From the NCBI RefSeq assembly GCF_001439805.1, contig NZ_JYLK01000005.1, positions 124,001 to 188,000 of the forward strand: a stretch of 64,000 nucleotides of DNA, read 5' to 3'. Position numbers and translations under genes: made by a program. Under the pieces are notes generated by a model, which was not told where the DNA came from, did no database searches, and was given only the letters and a program-made list of their open reading frames with translations. The DNA is from Pseudomonas trivialis. GTDB taxonomy: Bacteria; Pseudomonadota; Gammaproteobacteria; Pseudomonadales; Pseudomonadaceae. Positions 9,475-18,343 of the stretch are shown in pieces; position 1 is the first letter of the stretch, and every line of letters begins with the position of its first letter.

Positions 9475-9568
9475 GCGAGTAGCGCAAAAGGGATGGCTTG
9501 CCCGTGTGGGAAATCGTCTTTATGTCGGCAGACTTTTGATTGAGTGCATCAAATCCGCTCGGCATGTC

Positions 9569-9596
9569 GGAACCATCCGTGTGCACTTGCCACAGA
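9569..9596 (+). promoter_or_regulatory. hrp box (HrpL/RspL-type ECF sigma promoter) for the 9656 gene
   Basis: GGAACC (9569-9574), 15 bases, CCACAGA (9590-9596): a perfect match to the consensus GGAACC-N15/16-CCACNNA that HrpL recognises in plant-associated Pseudomonas. Transcription should start about 5-8 bases downstream, just at or before the 9601-9627 hairpin. Confidence 0.85.
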
Positions 9597-9600
9597 TTGT

Positions 9601-9627
9601 GGGCTTATCAACAGAACTGATAAGCCC
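9601..9627 (+). other. 5'-leader hairpin of the harpin-like gene
   Basis: GGGCTTATCA and TGATAAGCCC are a perfect 10-bp inverted repeat around ACAGAAC. It would form the very 5' end of the transcript from the hrp box, where it could protect the mRNA. The ribosome-binding site (GGAG, near 9644) stays outside it. Confidence 0.6.
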
Positions 9628-9655
9628 TTACTTTAATCAGCGTGGAGTAGCGTAT

Positions 9656-9973
9656 ATGCAAGGTATCAGTGCAATGTCGGGTGGTGGCGTCGGCGGTGTC
9701 GGCGGTGCTCAGCAGGGTGGTGGTGCCCAGCAGAGTATCGAACAAAAGATCAATGAATTAATGAAGAAAATCAGCGAGATGTCACAACAGGCTGGAGGGA
9801 GTCAAGGTGCTGGCGGTGGCGGCGGCGGCGATGAACTCGAAGAACTCCTGAAGCAGCTCAAGCAACTGCAAAGCATGCAAGGCGGTGAAGGCGCGCAGGG
9901 CAATCAAGGCTCCCAGGGTGGCAGCCAGATCCAGGCGCCTGAGTCCCAGGGCCGCGGGCCAGTCAACTTCTGA
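9656..9973 (+). CDS. Gly/Gln-rich harpin-like protein, candidate type III-secreted
   Basis: A 105-aa protein starting at ATG 9656 behind GTGGAG. By my count it is about 28% Gly and 18% Gln, with no Cys, Trp, Tyr, His or Thr. Two short amphipathic helical or coiled segments (about 27-46 and 59-75) sit between glycine-rich stretches. The first acidic residue is Glu29 and position 4 is Ile, as expected of a Pseudomonas type III secretion signal. Harpins share this heat-stable, Gly-rich, Cys-free make-up, but I cannot assign it to a named family. A perfect hrp box lies 60 bases upstream and a terminator 10 bases downstream, so it is a one-gene unit. The regulatory evidence is stronger than the functional name. 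Confidence 0.75.
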   Translation: MQGISAMSGGGVGGVGGAQQGGGAQQSIEQKINELMKKISEMSQQAGGSQGAGGGGGGDELEELLKQLKQLQSMQGGEGAQGNQGSQGGSQIQAPESQGRGPVNF

Positions 9974-9982
9974 TCACTGCCC

Positions 9983-10010
9983 AAAAAAGCGCCCTGTCGG
10001 GCTTTTTTTT
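9983..10010 (+). terminator. Rho-independent terminator of the harpin-like gene
   Basis: A-run and GCCC, TGTC loop, GGGC and eight T (A/T runs can extend the stem). It begins 10 bases after the stop at 9973. Confidence 0.85.
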
Positions 10011-10106
10011 ATGGCATATCCACTGCCCTGTCAGCCGAAGCCCGCTCGGGTGCTGCCTGGGCTGAAAACAATCGTTGTCAGGGAGCCACTCGCAACGGGA
10101 ATATCT

Positions 10107-10134
10107 GGAACCCAATTGCGTTTGAAACCACACA
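10107..10134 (+). promoter_or_regulatory. hrp box for the 10170 gene
   Basis: GGAACC (10107-10112), 15 bases, CCACACA (10128-10134): a second perfect GGAACC-N15-CCACNNA match. It lies 35 bases before the GTG at 10170 and after the preceding terminator, so it should drive that gene alone. Confidence 0.83.
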
Positions 10135-10169
10135 CAGCGATGTAATCCACACAGTGCAGGGTCGAGAAG

Positions 10170-10373
10170 GTGGAGATAAGTCGTGCTGCGGAACGCTTGA
10201 GGGACATAATCAACGCCCATGAAAATGTGGATCGGCTAAACGCTCAAAAAAAGGAGTTTGAGCAACTGATGGTTCAGCTGTCGGACAATGAGTATGGCAA
10301 GAAGGGAGAAATGCCGGCGGACGATACTCACCGCACTATCCAGTTTGACGAGCCTAAAAAAAACCCACCGTAA
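10170..10373 (+). CDS. Small charged coiled-coil protein behind an hrp box
   Basis: A 67-aa protein with a charged, predicted helical or coiled-coil region (about residues 5-40, AAERLRDIINAHENVDRL and following) and a polar tail ending in KKNPP. The in-frame stop at 10143 and the hrp box limit the start to GTG 10170 or TTG 10197; neither has a strong Shine-Dalgarno. I do not recognise the family. Small size, helical content and hrp-box control would suit a type III chaperone, minor apparatus part or small effector; this is inference. Its TAA stop (10371-10373) lies in the loop of the terminator hairpin, so gene and terminator are fused. It is separate from the harpin-like unit. Confidence 0.6.
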   Translation: MEISRAAERLRDIINAHENVDRLNAQKKEFEQLMVQLSDNEYGKKGEMPADDTHRTIQFDEPKKNPP

Positions 10374-10385
10374 GGTGGGTTTTTT
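10359..10385. terminator. Bidirectional terminator between the 10170 gene and lptF
   Basis: CCCACC (10364-10369) and GGTGGG (10374-10379) around GTAA, flanked by a run of A on the left and T on the right. It can stop the rightward small gene and the leftward lptF operon. Confidence 0.9.
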
Positions 10386-10401
10386 ATGCAGCATCAATCA
10401 A

Positions 10402-11187
10402 TCAGTTAGCCATCGAGGAGCGTGGCTTGACCGGCTGGTTGTCGTTGGAGATGGTCACTTCAACGCGACGGTTCATGGCGCGGCCCGATGCGCTGCCGTT
10501 ATCGGCAACCGGGTATTCCTTGCCGTAACCCTGGGTCACGATGCGCGAGATATCCACGCCTTGCTGGGCCAGTGCACGCTGTACGGAAGCCGCACGGCGC
10601 TCGGACAGACTCTGGTTGTACGAATCGGAACCGGTGCTGTCGGTGTAGCCTTCGACGATGACCTTACGGTCCGGGTTGTCGCGCAGGAACTGCGCCAGCT
10701 TGGTGATGTTGACCAGGCCGGTGGACTTCAGGTCGGACTTGTTGGTGGCGAACAGCACGTCACCGAAGGTCACCAGGGTGCCACGGTCGGTTTGCTTGGC
10801 GTTCAGGCTGTCCTGCAACTGCTTGATTTGCGCGTCACGCGCGTCCAGCAGAGCACGGGCGCGGTCGTCGCCGGCATTTTTCAGCTTGGCTTCGGACTCA
10901 CGCAGGGAAATGGTGTCTTTGGCCACTTCAACGCGCTGGTTGGTCAGGTAAGCCAGTTGGTCGACTTTTTTCTCGTCTTCCTTGTCGCGGTAGGCCTTGT
11001 CAGCCTTGTCCAGCCATTCGCTGGCGTCTTTGGTTTCAAGTGCAGCCAGCTTGGTCGCTTGCGGGTTGGTTTGCAGGGCCGTGAAGTTGGTCCGTGCATT
11101 TTCCAGGTTCGCGTTCGGCGGGGTGGAGCAGGCCGCCAGAGCAACGCTCATCGCCAGCAGGGCAGGGATCATCATGTGTTTACGCAT
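10402..11187 (-). CDS. lptF: LptF-like OmpA-family outer-membrane lipoprotein
   Basis: A 261-aa lipoprotein: signal peptide with lipobox LAAC (Cys20), a DUF4398-like helical region (about 25-130) and a C-terminal OmpA domain (about 140-250) that should bind peptidoglycan (VEGYTDSTGSDSYNQSLSERR, then NRRVEV). Its P. aeruginosa counterpart is LptF (PA3692 as I recall), an AlgU-controlled outer-membrane protein linked to survival under stress. A Shine-Dalgarno (AAAGGA) precedes ATG 11187. It is the second gene of an operon with the DUF4398 lipoprotein, 55 bases downstream of it, and ends in a shared bidirectional terminator. Confidence 0.9.
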   Translation of the reverse strand: MRKHMMIPALLAMSVALAACSTPPNANLENARTNFTALQTNPQATKLAALETKDASEWLDKADKAYRDKEDEKKVDQLAYLTNQRVEVAKDTISLRESEAKLKNAGDDRARALLDARDAQIKQLQDSLNAKQTDRGTLVTFGDVLFATNKSDLKSTGLVNITKLAQFLRDNPDRKVIVEGYTDSTGSDSYNQSLSERRAASVQRALAQQGVDISRIVTQGYGKEYPVADNGSASGRAMNRRVEVTISNDNQPVKPRSSMAN

Positions 11188-11242
11188 AATCGTGTCGTCC
11201 TTTCAATTCGATATCAGGTGCGATGCAGTAAGAAGCAATGGC

Positions 11243-11668
11243 TTACTTCTGCTGGATAACAGCCGGGCGCATGCCTTCTCGGCGCAGATCGTCAACCGCC
11301 TTCTGAGAGTCCTTCACAGCCTGTTCAGCTTTGGCAGCCTGAGCCTTGCGCTCGGCGACGCGGGCATCCCACTCGGCTTGTTCAGCCAACTGACGCGCCT
11401 TGTCGTAGTTCTTGTCGTGCATGGCGATTTCAGCTTCTTTGAGCTTGTCCTGGGCCGCTTTCATTTCCACGGCTGCAAACTCGGTGCCGCCGGCGCTGAC
11501 TGCGCTGTTCACCGCAGATTGAGTCACCGCGTACTGCTCGGTCGGAGGGTTGCCGGCGCAGCCCGCCAGAACGAAGCTGGTGCCGATTGCCAGCGCGGCC
11601 AACTTCAGCCCGCGCAGATGGTTAAACGAGGATTTGGCAGTGCTGGTCTTCATCGTCTTCAACTCCAT
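11243..11668 (-). CDS. DUF4398 lipoprotein, first gene of the lptF operon
   Basis: A 141-aa lipoprotein. The start at ATG 11668 is set by CAGGAG seven bases upstream; an in-frame ATG at 11704 lacks such a site. The signal peptide is longer than average and ends in VLAGC, with Cys33 lipidated. The mature part is a highly charged alpha-helix rich in Ala, Lys and Glu (about 55-130), the DUF4398 pattern. Function is unknown; with lptF it is probably an envelope-stress structural lipoprotein. Confidence 0.88.
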   Translation of the reverse strand: MELKTMKTSTAKSSFNHLRGLKLAALAIGTSFVLAGCAGNPPTEQYAVTQSAVNSAVSAGGTEFAAVEMKAAQDKLKEAEIAMHDKNYDKARQLAEQAEWDARVAERKAQAAKAEQAVKDSQKAVDDLRREGMRPAVIQQK

Positions 11669-11781
11669 TGGATAACTCCTGAAAAATATCAAAATCCAGT
11701 TCACTGGTTCAGCGGCAGGGGTCGGCGGTAAAAAATCGACGTGCCCTTTAAAACGACCGTTCCAAGTGATGGCTTACTGGT

Positions 11782-11809
11782 TGTGACCGAGGGCTTTTTT
11801 CAAAAGTTC
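11782..11809 (-). promoter_or_regulatory. Possible AlgU (sigma-E type) promoter for the DUF4398-lptF operon
   Basis: On the minus strand GAACTT (11809-11804), 17 bases, TCACA (11786-11782). The -35 is perfect for the AlgU consensus GAACTT-N16/17-TCTGA; the -10 is partial. It lies about 114 bases before ATG 11668. AlgU control of lptF is known in P. aeruginosa. Confidence 0.5.
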
Positions 11810-11937
11810 AGTGAAGATGGCGATTTGCCTAAAAAAATATCTGACTGAATGGTCAATGCATAAAACTTGGAACTTTGACCGCGCACGACGGTAGTCCGAG
11901 CCAGCCTGAGGCCCGGAATACCGGGGTTTCTTTAAAG

Positions 11938-12285
11938 TCAGGAGGGCTTCGACTGCTCGCCCTCGGCGGATAAATCGTGCAAAAAGCGACGCGACAATTC
12001 GAGAAAACGCGGCGTGGGGCCGACGTCTTCGTATAACGGGTCGCCTTCTTCGTCGGTGGCAACCACATGCTGGCCCTTGACGTAGGGAAAGCTCGCTTCC
12101 AGCTCTTCAAGGGCTGCGCCGATCAATTCTCCGAGCAATTCCTCGGTTTGGCGCTTGGGGTACATTTCAGCAATGGCCGAGAGCCTCGCCGCAGCCTCCA
12201 CGTCCAGGTGAATCGCGTACTCGGTCTTGGTCAATCGACCCTTGGCGGTTTCTTCCCAATGCTGGGCCAGATCTCGAATTTTCAT
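11938..12285 (-). CDS. Conserved hypothetical protein, divergent from ppc
   Basis: A 115-aa cytoplasmic protein starting MKIRDLAQHWEETA at ATG 12285 behind GAGGTT. It reads as a helical N-terminal part (KRQTEELLGELIGAALEELEASFPYV) and an acidic segment (TDEEGDPLYEDVGPTPRFLELSRRFL). A homologue sits beside ppc in P. aeruginosa in the same orientation; some Pseudomonas annotations call it 'pilin assembly protein', which nothing here supports. It is transcribed away from ppc across a 187-base gap. Confidence 0.8.
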   Translation of the reverse strand: MKIRDLAQHWEETAKGRLTKTEYAIHLDVEAAARLSAIAEMYPKRQTEELLGELIGAALEELEASFPYVKGQHVVATDEEGDPLYEDVGPTPRFLELSRRFLHDLSAEGEQSKPS

Positions 12286-12472
12286 GGCAACCTCAATAAA
12301 GCCCGTGTCTGCGGGCGGTGATGGGCGTCCAGCCGGCGGCGTGGATGAACCGTCGACTCATGGCTTGAGACTCGCGGCGAGCGCCAAGGTTTAAAGTGTC
12401 TTGTCAGAAACCGGCGCGAGCGGCACTCTGGAAAATATGCGCGTCCCGCAAATTCTGGCTGGAGAGTGGCTG

Positions 12473-15100
12473 ATGAGTGATATCGATGCACGCTTGCGTG
12501 AAGATGTTCACCTGCTGGGTGAACTGTTGGGCAATACCATTCGAGAGCAGTACGGCGATGCCTTTCTCGACAAGATCGAGCAGATTCGCAAAGGCGCCAA
12601 GGCGGACCGGCGTGGCGCCGGCGATGAGCTGAGCAGCCGTCTGAATCAGTTGCAGGAAGACGAACTGCTGCCCGTGGCCCGTGCCTTCAACCAGTTCCTC
12701 AACCTGGCCAATATCGCCGAGCAGTACCAACTGATTCACCGACGCGACGAGTCGCAACCCGCGCCGTTCGAGTCGCGCGTGTTGCCTGAGCTGTTGGCGC
12801 GCCTGCAGGCCGAAGGCCACAGCGATGAGTCCCTCGCCCGCCAGCTCGGGCGCCTGGACATTGAGCTGGTCCTCACCGCTCACCCCACCGAAGTGGCCCG
12901 GCGTACCCTGATCCAGAAATACGATGCGATTGCCGCGCAACTGGCGCTGCAGGATCACCGCGACCTCACCACCGCCGAACGCCAGCAGATTCGCGAGCGC
13001 CTGCAACGCCTGATTGCCGAAGCCTGGCACACCGAAGAAATCCGCCGCACCCGGCCCACGCCGGTGGACGAAGCCAAATGGGGCTTTGCGGTGATCGAGC
13101 ATTCGCTGTGGCACGCCATTCCCAATTACCTGCGCAAGGCTGATCAGGCCCTGCATGCCGCCACCGGCCTGCACCTGCCCCTGGAGGCGGCGCCGATTCG
13201 CTTCGCTTCGTGGATGGGCGGCGACCGTGATGGCAACCCCAACGTGACGGCACCGGTCACCCGCGAGGTCCTGCTGCTGGCGCGCTGGATGGCGGCTGAT
13301 CTGTACCTGCGCGATGTCGATCAACTGGCGGCCGAGCTGTCGATGCAAAAGGCCAGCGCCGCGTTGCAGGCCAAGGTTGGCGACAGCGTGGAGCCTTATC
13401 GCGCTGTGCTCAAGCAACTGCGTGAACGCCTGCGCGCCACACGCCAGTGGGCACATTCCGCGCTGAGCAGCAGCACCCCGGCGCCGGCGGAGGTGTTGCA
13501 GGACAACCGTGACCTGCTGGAGCCGCTGCACCTGTGCTACCAGTCGCTGCACGAGTGCGGCATGGGCGTGATCGCTGACGGTCCGCTGCTCGATTGCCTG
13601 CGCCGCGCGGTAACGTTCGGCCTTTTTCTGGTGCGGCTGGATGTGCGCCAGGACTCCACCCGCCACTGCGCGGCCATGAGCGAGATCACCGATTACCTCG
13701 GCCTGGGTCGCTATGAAGAGTGGGACGAAGACGCGCGCATTCGCTTCCTGATGCAGGAGCTGGACAATCGTCGACCGCTGCTGCCGGCCTATTTCAAGCC
13801 CTGCGCCGATACCGCCGAAGTGCTCAACACCTGTAAGGAAATTGCCGCCGCGCCACAGGCTTCGCTGGGCTCGTATGTCATCTCCATGGCCGGCGCGGCG
13901 TCGGACGTGTTGGCGGTGCAATTGCTGCTTAAAGAGTCGGGCGTGCAGCGGCCGATGCGCGTGGTGCCGCTGTTCGAAACCCTCGCCGACCTGGATAACG
14001 CAGGGCCTGTGATCGAGCAACTGCTGCTCCTGCCGGGCTATCGCGCGCGCCTGCATGGCCCGCAGGAAGTGATGATCGGTTATTCGGATTCGGCCAAGGA
14101 CGCCGGCACGACCGCCGCCGCGTGGGCGCAATACCGGGCGCAGGAGCGTCTGGTGGATATCTGCCGCGAGCAACAGGTGGAACTGCTGTTGTTCCACGGC
14201 CGCGGCGGCACCGTGGGGCGTGGCGGTGGCCCGGCGCACGCGGCGATCCTGTCGCAGCCACCCGGCTCGGTGGCGGGGCGTTTCCGTACCACCGAACAGG
14301 GCGAGATGATCCGTTTCAAGTTCGGCCTGCCGGATATCGCCGAGCAGAACCTCAACCTGTACCTGGCCGCCGTGCTGGAGGCGACGCTGTTGCCGCCGCC
14401 GCCGCCCGAACCGGCCTGGCGCCATCTGATGGACGAATTGGCGGCCGACGGCGTCAGCGCCTACCGCGCGGTGGTGCGTGAACATCCGCAGTTCGTCGAG
14501 TACTTCCGCCAGTCCACCCCGGAGCAGGAACTCGGCCGTTTGCCATTGGGCAGCCGTCCGGCCAAGCGCCGTGCCGGTGGCATCGAGAGCCTGCGGGCGA
14601 TTCCGTGGATTTTCGGCTGGACCCAGACGCGCCTGATGCTGCCCGCCTGGCTGGGCTGGGAGGCGGCGTTGAGCAAGGCGTTGGCACGCGGTGAGGGCGA
14701 TCTGCTGGGGCAGATGCGCGAGCAGTGGCCGTTCTTCCGCACCCGCATCGACATGCTGGAGATGGTACTGGCCAAGGCCGATGCCGATATCGCCCGTTTG
14801 TACGACGAGCGCCTGGTGCAGCCGGACCTGTTGCCCCTGGGCGAGCATTTGCGCGACCTATTGTCGCAGGCGTGCACGGTGGTGCTGGGGCTGACAGGGC
14901 AGTCGCAACTGCTGGCCCACAGCCCGGATACCCTGGAGTTCATTCGCCTGCGCAACACCTACCTCGACCCCTTGCATCTGTTGCAGGCCGAACTGCTGGC
15001 CCGTTCCCGTGCGCGGGAAGCGGCGCAGGACAGCCCTCTGGAACAGGCGCTGCTGGTGTCCGTGGCCGGTATTGCCGCCGGTTTGCGCAACACCGGCTAG
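12473..15100 (+). CDS. ppc: Phosphoenolpyruvate carboxylase
   Basis: PEPC carboxylates PEP to oxaloacetate, refilling the TCA cycle. ATG 12473 ([11 protein letters not shown]), behind GGAG, gives 875 aa, the usual bacterial length; the longer frame from 12401 has no matching N-terminus. Catalytic signatures are in order: the active-site His in [29 protein letters not shown] and the flexible loop [13 protein letters not shown], ending in the conserved C-terminal NTG. A terminator follows at 15142. It stands alone, divergent from the 11938 gene. Confidence 0.97.
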   Translation: MSDIDARLREDVHLLGELLGNTIREQYGDAFLDKIEQIRKGAKADRRGAGDELSSRLNQLQEDELLPVARAFNQFLNLANIAEQYQLIHRRDESQPAPFESRVLPELLARLQAEGHSDESLARQLGRLDIELVLTAHPTEVARRTLIQKYDAIAAQLALQDHRDLTTAERQQIRERLQRLIAEAWHTEEIRRTRPTPVDEAKWGFAVIEHSLWHAIPNYLRKADQALHAATGLHLPLEAAPIRFASWMGGDRDGNPNVTAPVTREVLLLARWMAADLYLRDVDQLAAELSMQKASAALQAKVGDSVEPYRAVLKQLRERLRATRQWAHSALSSSTPAPAEVLQDNRDLLEPLHLCYQSLHECGMGVIADGPLLDCLRRAVTFGLFLVRLDVRQDSTRHCAAMSEITDYLGLGRYEEWDEDARIRFLMQELDNRRPLLPAYFKPCADTAEVLNTCKEIAAAPQASLGSYVISMAGAASDVLAVQLLLKESGVQRPMRVVPLFETLADLDNAGPVIEQLLLLPGYRARLHGPQEVMIGYSDSAKDAGTTAAAWAQYRAQERLVDICREQQVELLLFHGRGGTVGRGGGPAHAAILSQPPGSVAGRFRTTEQGEMIRFKFGLPDIAEQNLNLYLAAVLEATLLPPPPPEPAWRHLMDELAADGVSAYRAVVREHPQFVEYFRQSTPEQELGRLPLGSRPAKRRAGGIESLRAIPWIFGWTQTRLMLPAWLGWEAALSKALARGEGDLLGQMREQWPFFRTRIDMLEMVLAKADADIARLYDERLVQPDLLPLGEHLRDLLSQACTVVLGLTGQSQLLAHSPDTLEFIRLRNTYLDPLHLLQAELLARSRAREAAQDSPLEQALLVSVAGIAAGLRNTG

Positions 15101-15141
15101 GGTTTTTTGCGTGTTCTCAAAGGCTTGCAGTTGAACAAGCG

Positions 15142-15170
15142 CGACCGCCCCAAACAGGGCGGTCGTTGTT
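15142..15170 (+). terminator. Rho-independent terminator of ppc
   Basis: CGACCGCCC and GGGCGGTCG pair around CAAACA, followed by TTGTT. Confidence 0.85.
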
Positions 15171-15285
15171 TAAGTGCCTGGCGTGCGCTCAGGCACCACC
15201 GGCCTGCAGCGCCATTGACTGCGACTTTCGGCGGCTTGTGTGGTTAAGGCCCGCTGTGTATCTTGATCAGCCTTTGGCCGTTTGA

Positions 15286-16017
<732 letters not shown>

Positions 16018-16034
16018 TCGCTCCTCGATTGTTG

Positions 16035-16065
16035 ACAACGGCCCGCTTGCGGGCCGTTGTTGTTT
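16035..16065 (+). terminator. Terminator between adk and tsaB
   Basis: ACAACGGCCC and GGGCCGTTGT form a 10-bp stem around GCTTGC, followed by TGTTT. Confidence 0.85.
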
Positions 16066-16104
16066 ATACTGGCGCACTTTTTTCCGACCTGGACACCCAC
16101 ACCG

Positions 16105-16788
16105 ATGAGCACCCTGCTGGCCCTGGACACCGCGACCGAAGCTTGCTCCGTTGCCTTGCTGCACGATGGCAAGGTAACCAGCCACTACGAGGTGATCCCG
16201 CGCCTGCATGCGCAAAAGCTGCTGCCGATGATCAAGCAACTGCTCGAAGATGCCGGTATCGCCTTGTCTGACGTCGATGCCATCGCCTTCGGCCGCGGCC
16301 CCGGCGCGTTTACCGGCGTACGTATCGCCATCGGCGTGGTGCAGGGCCTGGCATTTGCGCTGGAGCGCCCGGTGTTGCCGGTCTCCAACCTCGCCGTGCT
16401 GGCCCAGCGTGCGCTGCGAGAGCACGGTGCGACGCAGGTAGCGGCAGCGATTGATGCGCGCATGGACGAAGTGTATTGGGGCTGTTACCGCGAGACGGCG
16501 GGTGAAATGCGCCTGGTGGGTGTGGAAGCCGTGCAGTCGCCCGAGTCCTCGCGGTTGCCTGACGATGCCAGCGGTGACTGGTTTGGGGCCGGCACGGGTT
16601 GGGGATATGGCGAGCGCATCAATGTGCCGCTGGCTGGCCAGGACGCCACCCTGTTGCCCCATGCCGAAGACCTGCTGGCCTTGGCGCGCTTTGCGTTCGA
16701 GCGTGGCGAGGCGATCCCGGCTGATCAGGCCGCCCCGGTTTATTTGCGCGATAAAGTCGCTCAGACCAGGGCCGAGCGGGGTCTCTGA
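16105..16788 (+). CDS. tsaB: TsaB, tRNA threonylcarbamoyladenosine biosynthesis protein
   Basis: TsaB is the non-catalytic partner of TsaD in making t6A37 on ANN-decoding tRNAs. ATG 16105 (MSTLLALDTATEACSVAL) gives 227 aa, the family length. The actin/ASKHA-type phosphate loop (LDTATEACSVALL) and FGRGPGAFTGVRIAIG are typical. It lacks the zinc-binding histidines of TsaD. Position after adk matches P. aeruginosa. Confidence 0.93.
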   Translation: MSTLLALDTATEACSVALLHDGKVTSHYEVIPRLHAQKLLPMIKQLLEDAGIALSDVDAIAFGRGPGAFTGVRIAIGVVQGLAFALERPVLPVSNLAVLAQRALREHGATQVAAAIDARMDEVYWGCYRETAGEMRLVGVEAVQSPESSRLPDDASGDWFGAGTGWGYGERINVPLAGQDATLLPHAEDLLALARFAFERGEAIPADQAAPVYLRDKVAQTRAERGL

Positions 16789-17153
16789 TCAAACGATCAG
16801 GCCCCTGTGGCGAGCGGGCTTGCCCTAATTCCGTTCAGTTAAGCGCAGATTCCTTGTGGCGAGCAGGCTTGCCCTGCGTTGGGGTGCGAAGCAGCCCCAA
16901 AACCAGGCGCTGAGCCGTATCAGGTACACCGCGTTTTGCTGGATTGGGGGCGCTTCGCACCCCAACGCGGGGCAAGCCCGCTCGCCACAGGACTCTGTTG
17001 AAGATGGCGTGGACTCTAAATTCTGCGCCAATCGTCAGAATCTGACCCTGCTTTGAAACATTTTTCAAAATATGTGTTCTAGTTATCACCAGAGCATTTG
17101 CGCGCCACGGAAAGCGCCAGTAAAGTGCCATCATTGATAGCGAGTTCGCATCC
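16789..17153. other. 365-base intergenic region with REP elements
   Basis: The left two-thirds hold one REP singlet and one REPIN. The right part (17000-17153) is AT-richer and probably holds the promoter of the 17154 gene; TTTGAA and TTCAAA form a small inverted repeat at 17052-17069. No other gene was seen. Confidence 0.6.
16806..16989. repeat. REP singlet and REPIN of a second class (TGTGGCGAGCRGGCTTG core)
   Basis: A singlet at 16806-16826 is followed by a doublet at 16855-16989. The doublet's outer arms read TGTGGCGAG...GGCTTGCCC and GGGCAAGCC...CTCGCCACA, and inner arms GTTGGGGTGCGAAG and CTTCGCACCCCAAC. The core differs from the other REPs in the window. Confidence 0.8.
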
Positions 17154-17456
17154 ATGCGTATAGACGGCTTTTCATCACAGTCCTACCCCATCAAGCGCAA
17201 GCCGCGTAAGGCGAACGTTCGGGTGGACGATGCCGTCGAGGATTCGCCCGACTTCATCGAGGTCCACGCCGAAGCATCCCCCCATGCCCAAAGCGGCGCA
17301 GGTGCGCGAATCAGCGGCCTTCCGGCCCGTCAGCAGGACATGGTCTTCCCCCGCTCCATGAGCAAAAGCGTCGCCACCGCCCTGGCCAGCTACCTGACCA
17401 CCGCCGGTTTTGTCGAATGGGATATGGAAGTGCTGGGTCTCGACGTCCACATCTGA
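17154..17456 (+). CDS. Small conserved hypothetical protein
   Basis: A 100-aa protein with a basic N-terminus (YPIKRKPRKANVRV), a disordered middle and an ordered C-terminus (SVATALASYLTTAGFVEWDMEVLGLDVHI). There is no signal peptide or membrane segment. Its TGA overlaps the ATG of the DUF72 gene (TGATG), indicating coupling. I do not recognise a family. Confidence 0.75.
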   Translation: MRIDGFSSQSYPIKRKPRKANVRVDDAVEDSPDFIEVHAEASPHAQSGAGARISGLPARQQDMVFPRSMSKSVATALASYLTTAGFVEWDMEVLGLDVHI

Positions 17457-18316
17457 TGCGTCTGCCTTACTACATCGGCTGCCCCTCCTGGAGTGAAAAC
17501 GCCTGGCGCGAGTACCTGTATCCGGCCGATGCGCGCTCCAGCAATTACCTGGCGCTGTATTCACAGGTCTTCAACGCTGTTGAAGGCAATACCACCTTTT
17601 ACGCACGGCCCTCGGCCGCCACGGTGCAGCGCTGGGCCGAGATCATGCCTGATGATTTTCGCTTCACCGCCAAGTTTCCCGGTGACATCAGCCACAGCGG
17701 CGACCTGCGCGAACAGTTGCCGGCGGCGGAAAGTTTTGTTGGCTTGATGAGCCCGCTGGGCGAACGTGTATCGCCGCTGTGGCTGCAATTGCCCGCGACG
17801 TTTTCGCCGCAACGCCTGGGCGAACTGGCCGGGTTTATCGACGGATTGGAGCGCCCGCTGGCGGTCGAGGTGCGTCATCAGGAATTTTTCGCCAAGGGTG
17901 ACGCCGAGCGCAGCCTCAACCGCCTGTTGCGCGACCGTGGCGTGGAGCGGATCTGCCTCGATCCGCGCGCGCTGTTCAGTTGCACGTCTACAACCCCCGC
18001 GGTGCTGCACGCCCAATCGAAAAAGCCCAGGGTGCCAACGCGTCCGGCAGCATTGACGCAAACTCCCCAAGTGCGCTTTATCGGCCATCCGGAGCTGGAG
18101 GCCAACGATCCGTTTCTCACGCCCTGGGTGGAAAAAGTCGGCGGCTGGATTGAAGAGGGCCGCACCCCTTATGTGTTCCTGCACACCTCCGACAACCGTC
18201 TCGCGGCGCAGCTGGCCTTGCGGTTTCACGCCAGACTGATGGCGCGTCTGCCGGGCCTGCCGGCGTTGCCGACTTTGCATCGCGAGCCCGCAGCGGAGCA
18301 ACTGGGGTTACTCTAG
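17456..18316 (+). CDS. DUF72 family protein (YecE-like)
   Basis: A 286-aa TIM-barrel protein of the DUF72/YecE family, whose biochemical role is not known to me. Family marks are YYIGCPSWSENAWREYLYP near the start, the NAVEGNTTFYARPS strand, FRFTAKFPGDISH and a C-terminal PYVFLHTSDNRLA. The start overlaps the preceding stop by one base. No signal peptide is visible. Confidence 0.87.
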   Translation: MRLPYYIGCPSWSENAWREYLYPADARSSNYLALYSQVFNAVEGNTTFYARPSAATVQRWAEIMPDDFRFTAKFPGDISHSGDLREQLPAAESFVGLMSPLGERVSPLWLQLPATFSPQRLGELAGFIDGLERPLAVEVRHQEFFAKGDAERSLNRLLRDRGVERICLDPRALFSCTSTTPAVLHAQSKKPRVPTRPAALTQTPQVRFIGHPELEANDPFLTPWVEKVGGWIEEGRTPYVFLHTSDNRLAAQLALRFHARLMARLPGLPALPTLHREPAAEQLGLL

Positions 18317-18343
18317 GGCTCCCTTTCCCGCCAGGAGTCAGTC

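Noticed and set aside
11871..11904. GGAACTTTGACC... on the plus strand as a sigma promoter
   Set aside because: The spacer to TCCGA is too long for AlgU, the motif is not an hrp box (no CCAC), and the next gene on that strand is far away.
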